Below are positions 8,140-14,710 of a stretch of DNA of 64,000 bases, in pieces. The notes under the pieces were generated by a model. The model was not told where the DNA came from. It made no database searches and worked only from the letters and a program-made list of their open reading frames with translations. The DNA is from Streptomyces sp. CNH099 (GTDB taxonomy: Bacteria; Actinomycetota; Actinomycetes; Streptomycetales; Streptomycetaceae), in NCBI GenBank assembly GCA_000514715.1, contig AZWL01000018.1, positions 62,001 to 126,000 on the forward strand. Reading direction: 5' to 3'. The first letter of the stretch is position 1. Every line of letters starts with the position of its first letter. Position numbers and translations under genes: made by a program.

Positions 8140-9621
8140 CTATCGGCCCCTTCGGAAGCCGAACCCGTCACGTGCCGCTGCCTCAGAATCCCACGTCAAT
8201 CCACTTGCATTGGCCGCCTGATGGGCCTCGCGATAGCTGGGGTTCCCCGTTTCGCGCATGTAGTTCGACTCGTATAGCTCATGCCGTAGGAGCGTGAGGT
8301 CTTCCTGATGTGCGCTCCCCTCACGAAGACGCAGCCAGGCTTCCGCCATCCTTGGATTCGAGTCGAACCTGGCCATCTCCGGTGGGATGCCGTAATCGGC
8401 GTAACTGTCCAGGAGATGCTCCTCCTCGAACACATGGGACTTGATCTGGGATATTTGGTCTCTGGTGAACCCGTACTCTGCCACGTTGGCCGCGATGGCG
8501 TCCACGTCGTCCGTGGCCCTGATGGAATCGTATGCCTCGTCGGCCCATGCCGAGTTGAAGTCGTCTTCACCCCGTGCAGCACGAAGTTCGCCGCCTGTCT
8601 GTCGGCCTCGCTGGAGTATGTCGTCGGCTCCACGCCTCAGGCCGCTTGCCATACCCCGGAGCCCGCCCCGCGTGAGTCCACGAAGCCCCGATGCAAGACC
8701 TCCGAGCGTAGTCAGGCCCTTCGTCCCCGGTATGCAGTCGAGGCCTGCCATGGCGACGTCGAAGAGGGAGGCTTCGCCGTTCATGTATTTGATGAGGGTG
8801 TCGGTGAGGACGACGAGGGCGGCCGCCAGCACCACCCAGGCCAGGGGCCCGCCGATGATCAGGACGACGATGCCGAGGACGGCGACGATGACCTTGCAGA
8901 TGCTGACGATGGTGTCCCAGTTGTCCTTGACCCAGTCGACCGCCTTCTCCCACCACTTGCGGTTCTGGATCCCGGCGTCGGAGGCGTCCTCCAGCTTGTC
9001 CTTCGCCTCCGACGCGGCGTCCTCACGCATCTTCTTCGCGTCCGCGGCCATCTTCTTCGCCGCTTCCAGACCCGCTTCGGCGCTGTCGACCGCCCGCTGG
9101 GCGCCGGCCTGGGCGGACTTGGCGTCGGTGGCGTTGCGGACGGCGGCCCGTACCTCGGAGTCGTCGGGCTTGTCCTTGCCCTCCTTCTCGTCGTACTCCT
9201 CGGTTTTCGCGGTGGCGCGTTCGACCCAGGAGGTGGCCGAGTCCAGCCTGCCGGTCGCGGACGACAACTCGTTGCGGGCCTCGCGGCCCCTGGCTAACGC
9301 CTTGTCCGCGAGAGACTGGGCACGTTCCAGCTTCGGCCAGTAGGCGGCGAGCGCGTCGCCCGCCAGGTCGTAGGAGCGCTGGAGTTTCTTGAGGTTCTTG
9401 GGGACTTCCTCGAACTCGTCCTGGAAGGCTTTTGCGGTCTTGCCCGCCCAGCGGAGGATGGCGTCCTCACCCGCCATGCCCTTGATCTGGCGTAACGCGT
9501 CCGCCACGTCGTCGGCGAAGTCGTGCAGTTCGCGGGCCAGTTGCTTCACCCGCTCCGGATCACCCGGCGTCGGGTCCTCGTCGAGGTCGAGCACGTGCCA
9601 GTCGGTGGGGCGGTTACCCAT
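8140..9621 (-). CDS. WXG-type polymorphic toxin, putative type VII effector
   Basis: A 493-residue modular protein. The N-terminal 130 residues form a helical hairpin with a WAG (WXG) turn at residue 58, like type VII substrates. A charged coiled-coil follows (about 130-215), then a hydrophobic double helix (236-277), a Gly/Arg-rich linker (303-345) and a C-terminal domain (about 350-493). The tip contains HVFEEEHLLDSY, RFDSNPRMAEAW, a HELYE motif (447-451) and SYREAHQAAN (His 467). I cannot name this toxin fold; the His/Glu-rich set could be a metal site. Two TTA codons (L43, L109) are present. It follows lipoprotein and secreted-protein genes and precedes two immunity candidates. Bacterial competition is the likely role, by inference. 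Confidence 0.75.
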   Translation of the reverse strand: MGNRPTDWHVLDLDEDPTPGDPERVKQLARELHDFADDVADALRQIKGMAGEDAILRWAGKTAKAFQDEFEEVPKNLKKLQRSYDLAGDALAAYWPKLERAQSLADKALARGREARNELSSATGRLDSATSWVERATAKTEEYDEKEGKDKPDDSEVRAAVRNATDAKSAQAGAQRAVDSAEAGLEAAKKMAADAKKMREDAASEAKDKLEDASDAGIQNRKWWEKAVDWVKDNWDTIVSICKVIVAVLGIVVLIIGGPLAWVVLAAALVVLTDTLIKYMNGEASLFDVAMAGLDCIPGTKGLTTLGGLASGLRGLTRGGLRGMASGLRRGADDILQRGRQTGGELRAARGEDDFNSAWADEAYDSIRATDDVDAIAANVAEYGFTRDQISQIKSHVFEEEHLLDSYADYGIPPEMARFDSNPRMAEAWLRLREGSAHQEDLTLLRHELYESNYMRETGNPSYREAHQAANASGLTWDSEAAARDGFGFRRGR

Positions 9622-9660
9622 GGGTCCCCCTGCAGCAGCGATGCGTGGTCGCGAACGGAG

Positions 9661-10737
9661 CTAGCGGACGACGGTCTGGATTTCGGCGACCTCGACGTCG
9701 GTGGTGGTGTTGAAGACTCCGTCGGGCAGCCGGACGGGGTCGGGCTGGCCCGTGCCGGTCCAGCTGATCTCCCAGGTGACCGTGGCCGTCAGCTCGTACG
9801 GGCCGGTGTTCTCCGTCGAGCGGAGGTACGTCAGGCCGCAGGGCGGCGGTTCCTCGGAGAGGTCGGCGGTGTAGGGGGTGCCGATGGAGCCGTCGTCGTT
9901 GATGCGGCAGACGCCGTTCTCCGGGTGCAGTTCGGCGTCGTCTGTCCCGGGGGAGATGCGCAGGCCCACCGGGCGTGCGGTGGTGGTTGCCTCGATGTCG
10001 ATCTCCGGGATGGAGGCGGTGACCGACACGGGGTGGAAGGTGCCTTGGTCGAGCCACACCCAGGTCGGCAGGTTGACCTTCTGGTCCGCCGCCTCGGGGC
10101 GCAGGGTCGCCTCGTCGCGGGGGATGCGGAGCCGGTTGTAGGCGAGTTCGGCCAGGACCTCGGGGGTGACGGCGTTGTCCTGCTCGACCGGGGGCGGTTC
10201 ACCGGTGTCGACCCAGAACCAGGGGTCCGTGCAGTCGAAGATGGCGGGGTCGTTCACGCGGCTTTCGTCGTGGAAGTCGTCCCACCAGTAGCCTTCGCCG
10301 GCCTTGTCGCTGTTGAAGTCGTGGTAGGGGTTTCCGCCGCTGTACTTGTCCATGAAGTCCGAGGCGAGTTCCTGCCCGTCGGGGTCGTGGACCATCGCGA
10401 ACCACACCCGCCGGGCCAACTCCTCGAACTTGTCCGGGTGGTATGCGGGCGCGTACCAGCAGGGCGGCGGTTCCCAGTCGCTCACCGGGGTCACTGCCCC
10501 GCCGCCGTCTCCGCCGGGACCGTTGCGGGTCTCGTCCCACACGATCTCGACCTGGGCGTAGATGTTGCCGTTCTGGGTCCCGCCCGAACCGGACCCGCCG
10601 GTGTCGCCTGTGTCGGAATCGATACCGTTCTCACCGAATCCGCCGTCTTGCTGCGCATGAGCCGTTTGTGCCGGCAGCGTCGTCAGCGCGAGACACACTG
10701 CCGCGGTGGCACCCGATAAGCGGGCTAGCCGTAACAC
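9661..10737 (-). CDS. Secreted protein of the toxin operon
   Basis: A 358-residue exported protein with a clear signal peptide (LARLSGATAAVCLALTTLP, cleavage near AHAQQ). The mature part begins with a Gly/Asp/Ser-rich linker and contains Cys pairs (EPPPCWYAP, IFDCTDPWFW, GVCRIND, EPPPCGLTY). The C-terminal half has the alternating pattern of an Ig/PKD-like beta domain (YELTATVTWEISWTG). Its start overlaps the lipoprotein stop by 13 bases, so the two are co-translated, and it lies 39 bases ahead of the toxin. No enzyme motif is visible. An envelope-side helper for delivery of the toxin is plausible but not shown. Confidence 0.75.
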   Translation of the reverse strand: MLRLARLSGATAAVCLALTTLPAQTAHAQQDGGFGENGIDSDTGDTGGSGSGGTQNGNIYAQVEIVWDETRNGPGGDGGGAVTPVSDWEPPPCWYAPAYHPDKFEELARRVWFAMVHDPDGQELASDFMDKYSGGNPYHDFNSDKAGEGYWWDDFHDESRVNDPAIFDCTDPWFWVDTGEPPPVEQDNAVTPEVLAELAYNRLRIPRDEATLRPEAADQKVNLPTWVWLDQGTFHPVSVTASIPEIDIEATTTARPVGLRISPGTDDAELHPENGVCRINDDGSIGTPYTADLSEEPPPCGLTYLRSTENTGPYELTATVTWEISWTGTGQPDPVRLPDGVFNTTTDVEVAEIQTVVR

Positions 10738-11387
10738 TGATCAGCCCCCCGGTCTCCGATGACCTTGACGGTTTGCCAGACGCCGTCATCGCTCTTTTCG
10801 AGCAGGGTGTTGTAGAGCACGTATGCGTCCTTCGAACCCTCACCGGTGGGGAGGTCTTTCTCGTTCTCAGGGTCTTCGGTGATGACGGCGCCACTCTCGT
10901 CGACGCAGAAGGCGACGGCGGCAGAACCGTTGTCCTTGAGGGTCACCCTGCGGTCGAAGACCCGTAGGCGACCCGCCCATTTCTCGTCATCGTCGACCCA
11001 GCCCTTGACGTACTCCCTTGTGCCTGCCAGCGCTTCACCGCTGCTGTAGAAGCTCAGGGCCGGGCTGTCCACGTCCGCCTTCAGGATCGCGTCGTAGATT
11101 GCGGTGAATCGCTGCTCGCTGTCGTTGAGGACCGCGTCCTTCGTGGTGTCGCCCGTGGTGGCATCCTCGAACGTCAGCTTCGCGTACGACGGGAGCGTCA
11201 AATCCGGGCGGTCCGCCGCCGGGTCGCTTTCCGACGGCGACGACGACGGTGGCGCCGACGAGGCGTCGTCCGCGCCCTTGATCTTGTCGTCACCCCCGCC
11301 CTCCTCGTCGGAACCGCAGGCCGTGAGCAGCAGGCTCGCGGCTGCTAAGGCGGCCAGGGCGGCGGGGAGGGTGCGTCGGTGTCTCAC
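10725..11387 (-). CDS. Lipoprotein heading the toxin operon
   Basis: A 220-residue lipoprotein. The signal ends in the lipobox LLTAC followed by an acidic Gly/Asp/Ser-rich tether, placing it on the outer face of the membrane. The folded part (about 75-220) resembles small NTF2-like secreted domains (AIYDAILKADVDSPALSFY, then VKGWVDDDEKWAGRLRVFDR), but this is only a pattern impression. GTG at 11387 is chosen because GGGAG precedes it; a TTG at 11414 has no ribosome site. It is the first gene of a five-gene minus-strand operon and overlaps the next gene by 13 bases. Confidence 0.8.
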   Translation of the reverse strand: MRHRRTLPAALAALAAASLLLTACGSDEEGGGDDKIKGADDASSAPPSSSPSESDPAADRPDLTLPSYAKLTFEDATTGDTTKDAVLNDSEQRFTAIYDAILKADVDSPALSFYSSGEALAGTREYVKGWVDDDEKWAGRLRVFDRRVTLKDNGSAAVAFCVDESGAVITEDPENEKDLPTGEGSKDAYVLYNTLLEKSDDGVWQTVKVIGDRGADQCYG

Positions 11388-11571
11388 GTCAACTCCCGGT
11401 CGGAGGCGGGTCAATACGGGTAGAAGACGCTATCCGCGGGGTGCGCAGTTTCGCCAGCGCTGTCGTTGGCTCGTTGTCGATGCTTCACCTGACTTCTTGC
11501 AGGAGGACTCCGTCCTTTCAGGGCGGGGAGGGGTGCATCCTGGGCGCGGAGCCGAGGGACGGCGAAGTCAA
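11388..11571. other. Intergenic region with a relic TnpB right-end hairpin
   Basis: Between the lipoprotein and the ribbon-helix-helix gene. At 11504-11531 lies a hairpin with 6-bp core stem (CCGTCC/GGGCGG, one G-U pair), a TTTCA loop, and a following GGGGAGGGGTGCATC. Its layout parallels the true right-end hairpin of the tnpB element at 12993-13020 (stem, short loop, GGGAGGATGTCAA). It may be the remnant of a second, deleted element or the left end of the present one. Confidence 0.4.
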
Positions 11572-11706
11572 CTACGACTCCAAGCCGCGTTCCAGCAGGT
11601 AGACGATCTCCGCGTTGATTGACCGCCGGTCCTTCTCGGCCGCGGCCTTTAGAGCCTCATGTAGTTCGGCAGGGAGCCGGAGTGTGATCCGCTTCTCTTC
11701 ATCCAT
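11572..11706 (-). CDS. 44-residue Arc-type ribbon-helix-helix DNA-binding protein
   Basis: ATG at 11706 opens a 44-codon gene: an acidic start MDEEKR, a beta strand ITLRLPAELHEAL, and two helices (KAAAEKDRRSINAEI, VYLLERGLES). This is the Arc/CopG fold, whose paired strands insert into the DNA major groove. A GGTGG ribosome site precedes it. It is divergent from tnpB with 50 bases between starts, so it probably represses itself and the tnpB promoter. It could also be an orphan antitoxin, but no toxin gene is next to it. GC content is below average, consistent with mobile DNA. Confidence 0.8.
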   Translation of the reverse strand: MDEEKRITLRLPAELHEALKAAAEKDRRSINAEIVYLLERGLES

Positions 11707-11744
11707 GTCACCACCATACCTGCGCAGTGACACCGTAGCAGTGG

Positions 11745-11750
11745 TAGAAT
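11745..11750 (+). promoter_or_regulatory. -10 box TAGAAT of a probable leaderless tnpB transcript
   Basis: TAGAAT ends six bases before the ATG at 11757. A start at the usual distance would begin the mRNA at the ATG itself, giving a leaderless message; no Shine-Dalgarno is present. The -35 region (near 11721-11727) is weak, which leaves room for control by the divergent ribbon-helix-helix protein. Confidence 0.5.
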
Positions 11751-11756
11751 GACGTT

Positions 11757-12983
11757 ATGGCGACATTAACCAGCCCTCCTGGTGACGCTGGGTCCATTCG
11801 GTATACCTATCGACTGCGCGTGTCGTCCACTGCGCGTGCGAGCCTGGCAGCCGAGTGGGGACGGTGCCGGTGGGTGTGGAACGAATGCCTCCACGTCTCT
11901 CGCCGCACCCATCAGTGGAACAAGGTCAACCCGGACTGCAAGCGCACCGCTGGGCCCGCGCAGCTCGACAAGATGCTCACTCAAGCCCGGGGATCGTTCT
12001 CCTGGCTGCGCCAGGGCGCGTCAGTGCCGCAGCAGCAGACCATCCGGGACTTCGCCAAGTCCCGCGCCAAGGCCATGAAGGACTGGAGGGCCGGACTGCC
12101 CGTGCATCGCCGGGCCGGGATGCCCCGGGCGAAGAAGAAGCGCGAAGCCCGCCCGAGCATGAACTACACCAAGCGCGGGTTTAGCGTGAAGAACAAGCGG
12201 CTGCACCTGGCCGGGGGTATCGTCGTGCGCCCGGTCTGGTCGCGGGATCTCCCGGCCGCACCCTCCTCGGTGCGCATCTACCAGGACGGCTTGGGCCACT
12301 GGTACGCCTCATTCGTCGTGCCCACCACAGTGGAGCCCCTGCCGGAGACCGGTGCCGTGCTCGGCGTGGACTGGGGCGTCAAGGAACTGGCGACCACCAC
12401 CAGCGAGCAGCATGACCTTCCGCATCCGCAGCACGGCCGCACCGTCGCACACAAACTGGCGCACTACCAGCGGAAGATGGCCCGCCGGAAGCCGAAAAAG
12501 AGCCAGCCCGGCAGCAAGGGCTACAAGGCAGCCAAGCGGCAGGTGGCGAAGCTGCACAAGAAGGTCGCGCGCCAGCGGCAGGACACCGCCCGCAAATGGG
12601 CCAAGCGCGTCGTTCGCGACCACGACGCGCTTGCCGTCGAAGACTTCCGCCCGAAGTTCCTCGCCAAGACCACTTCGGCCCGCAAAGCCGCCGACGGTGC
12701 GATCGGCGCCACCAAGGCCGCGCTCATCGAGATGGGCCGCAAGCACAGCCGCCAGGTGCATCTTGTGCATCCGTACCACACCACCATGGACTGCGCGCAC
12801 TGCGGGGCGAGAGCCAAGCACCGCCTGCCGCTGTCCGAACGCACATACGCATGCACCGCATGCGGAGTCTCCTCCCCGAGGGACAAGAACTCCGCACGCG
12901 TCATGCTGATCCGGGCTGGTCTCAACCCGGCTGATACCGAGAGCGTAAGACGGTCAGGCGTGCAACGCCTGGCCGCAGCTTGA
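11757..12983 (+). CDS. tnpB: TnpB, RNA-guided nuclease of an IS200/IS605-type element
   Basis: A 408-residue TnpB (OrfB). The N-terminal helix-turn-helix/wedge region is followed by a RuvC-like domain with all three acidic residues: Asp205 in VLGVDWGVKE, Glu295 in ALAVEDFRPK, and Asp376 in PRDKNSARVM. The C4 zinc finger is intact (CAHC at 346-349, CTAC at 366-369). The protein therefore looks catalytically competent. No tnpA transposase is nearby, so the element may be non-autonomous, or tnpB retained for another purpose. Codon 4 is TTA, so translation may need the bldA tRNA. A strong hairpin and GGATGTCAA motif just past the stop mark the right end and the probable guide-RNA scaffold. Confidence 0.93.
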   Translation: MATLTSPPGDAGSIRYTYRLRVSSTARASLAAEWGRCRWVWNECLHVSRRTHQWNKVNPDCKRTAGPAQLDKMLTQARGSFSWLRQGASVPQQQTIRDFAKSRAKAMKDWRAGLPVHRRAGMPRAKKKREARPSMNYTKRGFSVKNKRLHLAGGIVVRPVWSRDLPAAPSSVRIYQDGLGHWYASFVVPTTVEPLPETGAVLGVDWGVKELATTTSEQHDLPHPQHGRTVAHKLAHYQRKMARRKPKKSQPGSKGYKAAKRQVAKLHKKVARQRQDTARKWAKRVVRDHDALAVEDFRPKFLAKTTSARKAADGAIGATKAALIEMGRKHSRQVHLVHPYHTTMDCAHCGARAKHRLPLSERTYACTACGVSSPRDKNSARVMLIRAGLNPADTESVRRSGVQRLAAA

Positions 12984-13022
12984 GTCAGGAATCCCGGTCC
13001 CTTCGGGACCGGGAGGATGTCA
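12880..13022 (+). ncRNA. Putative omega-RNA and right end of the tnpB element
   Basis: TnpB guide RNAs typically overlap the 3' end of the gene and finish at the element's right end. Here a 9-bp stem CCCGGTCCC with a TTC loop (12993-13013) is followed by GAGGATGTCAA, a common right-end terminus of actinobacterial tnpB elements. The 5' limit is a guess. Sequence from about 13023 onward would be the guide, which runs into the 7-bp tandem repeat. Confidence 0.5.
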
Positions 13023-13029
13023 AGGAAGT

Positions 13030-13078
13030 CCCACACCCCACACCCCACACCCCACACCCCACACCCCACACCCCACAC
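13030..13078. repeat. Seven tandem copies of the 7-mer CCCACAC
   Basis: Seven exact copies of CCCACAC start about eight bases beyond the right end of the tnpB element, then continue as CCC. They fill most of the 142-base gap between tnpB and the xylanase stop. The strand bias (C-rich top, G-rich bottom) allows G-quadruplex formation on the bottom strand. Confidence 0.95.
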
Positions 13079-13164
13079 CCCGCGTCTCGCGCAGAACGCA
13101 GCCGCCCGCCGGGGGCCGCCGACTTCTCGGCGGTCCCCGGCGGGCGGGCGGGGAGGCTGGGCTG

Positions 13165-14526
13165 TCAGCCCAGGGTGAGGGTAGCCGGGGCCGGGTTGCT
13201 GCCGGTCCAGGTGCCGTTGAAGCCGAAGGTGACCGAGCCGCCGTCCGGGACGTTGCCGTTGTACGTGGCGTTGGTGCAGGTGACCCGGGCCGACGTCTGG
13301 GTGCACGTCGCGTTCCAGGCGTTGGTGACCTGCTGTCCCGCCGTGTAGTCCCAGGACACCGACCAGCCGCTGAGCGACTCGCCTTCGCAGCTGATGGTCA
13401 CGGCGGCGGTGAAGCCGCTGTTCCACTCGTTGGGTACGGCGTAGCTCGCGCTGCAGCCGTCACCCGGGCCCGGGCCGGGGCCGGGGTCGCCGCCGAAGGC
13501 TTCGACCACCGCGTTGTACGCCGGTTTCGGCTGGTAGCTGTCGTTCCACAGGGTTGCCGAGCCCTCGCCGTCGAAGACGTCCGGTACCCAGGAGTACTTG
13601 TCCGGGAAGCCCCACACCGTGACCCCGACGCACCGGTCGACGGCCAGGCAGGCGTCGATGACGTTCGCGTAGTACTGCGACTGGGTGGCTTCCTTCTGCG
13701 AGTTGACCGGCAGCTGCATCCGTACGTCCAGCTCCGTGATGGCCACGTCGACGCCCAGGTCCGCGAAGCGCTGCATGTTCTGCCGCAGGTCGCTCGGGAA
13801 GCCGTACTGGATCGCCAGGTGGCCCTGGATGCCGACGCAGTCGATCGGTACGCCGTCCGCCTTCAGGTCGCGGACGAGGTTGTACATCGCGGTGCTCTTC
13901 GCGTTGATGCCCTCGATGTTGTAGTCGTTGAGGCAGAGCTTCGCGTTCGGGTCGGCCGCCTTGGCGGCGCGCAGCGCGTGTGCGACGAAGTCCTCGCCCA
14001 TGGCGTTGTAGAGCGGGCTGGTGCGGAACGTGCCGTCCTCGTTGAACGGTTCGTTGACCACGTCCCAGGCGTAGATGTCGCCCGCGTAGTGCCCGGCGAC
14101 CTCGGTGACGTGGTTCTCCATCGCGCCGCGCACCTCGCCGCTCGGCAGGTTGGAGACCCAGCCGGGGAGCTGGCTGTGCCAGACGAGGGTGTGGCCGCGG
14201 ATCGACTGGCCGTTCTGCTGCGCGAAGTCGCGGATCTGGTCGCCGGGGCCGAAGTTGAACTGGCCGCGGGACGGTTCGGTGGTGTCCCACTTCATCTCGT
14301 TCTCCGCCGTGATCTGGCCGAACTCGCGGCCCAGGATCTCGGTGTACTGGGAGTCGGAGAAGTGCGCCGTGGCGGCGGCGGAGCCCATGAACTTGCCGTG
14401 CGCCTGGGCGAGCTGGTCCAGCGAGTCGGCGGCGTACGCGGGTGTGGCGGTGCCGAGGCCGTACAGGCAGAGGGCGCCGGCGAGCGCGGCGAGCAGGGCC
14501 CTGGGCCTGCTGCGGAGTCTTCGCAT
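13165..14526 (-). CDS. Secreted endo-1,4-beta-xylanase, GH10 with C-terminal CBM2
   Basis: A 453-residue extracellular enzyme that cleaves the xylan backbone. Residues 1-32 are a signal peptide (LLAALAGALCLYGLGTATP, cleavage near AYAAD). The GH10 barrel spans about 36-340 with acid/base Glu159 in WDVVNEPFNE and nucleophile Glu265 in AITELDVRM. A Pro/Gly linker (about 343-349) leads to a CBM2 cellulose-binding module (GCSASYAVPNEWNSGF to the end) with its usual Cys and Trp residues. ATG 14526 is preferred since an AGAAGG site lies upstream and the signal begins there. The upstream region carries a 10-bp inverted repeat of the CGAAAC/GTTTCG kind, a likely xylanase operator. Confidence 0.96.
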   Translation of the reverse strand: MRRLRSRPRALLAALAGALCLYGLGTATPAYAADSLDQLAQAHGKFMGSAAATAHFSDSQYTEILGREFGQITAENEMKWDTTEPSRGQFNFGPGDQIRDFAQQNGQSIRGHTLVWHSQLPGWVSNLPSGEVRGAMENHVTEVAGHYAGDIYAWDVVNEPFNEDGTFRTSPLYNAMGEDFVAHALRAAKAADPNAKLCLNDYNIEGINAKSTAMYNLVRDLKADGVPIDCVGIQGHLAIQYGFPSDLRQNMQRFADLGVDVAITELDVRMQLPVNSQKEATQSQYYANVIDACLAVDRCVGVTVWGFPDKYSWVPDVFDGEGSATLWNDSYQPKPAYNAVVEAFGGDPGPGPGPGDGCSASYAVPNEWNSGFTAAVTISCEGESLSGWSVSWDYTAGQQVTNAWNATCTQTSARVTCTNATYNGNVPDGGSVTFGFNGTWTGSNPAPATLTLG

Positions 14527-14598
14527 GTTCCCTTCTTCCCCCGCGGGTGGGCGCGGGCGGTGGTGAGTGGTGGCGCCGGATCCGTGCGTCGATTCCCG

Positions 14599-14629
14599 GA
14601 TTCGAAACATTCGGGACTCGTTTCGAATC
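14599..14629. promoter_or_regulatory. Inverted-repeat operator upstream of the xylanase
   Basis: GATTCGAAAC (14599-14608) and its exact complement (14620-14629) are separated by 11 bases. The left half includes CGAAACATTCG, one base from the CGAAACTTTCG-type inverted repeats known in Streptomyces xylanase promoters. It lies about 75 bases upstream of the xylanase start. Confidence 0.6.
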
Positions 14630-14710
14630 TTTCTGGGGTCGGACGTTAGAGGCGGGAGTGGGGCACGTCAATACGCGCGACGGGGCGGGGGTGTCCGGCA
14701 CGCTGGGGGC

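Noticed and set aside
13030..13081. Seven-copy repeat considered as a CRISPR array
   Set aside because: Units are 7 bp with no spacers and no cas genes.
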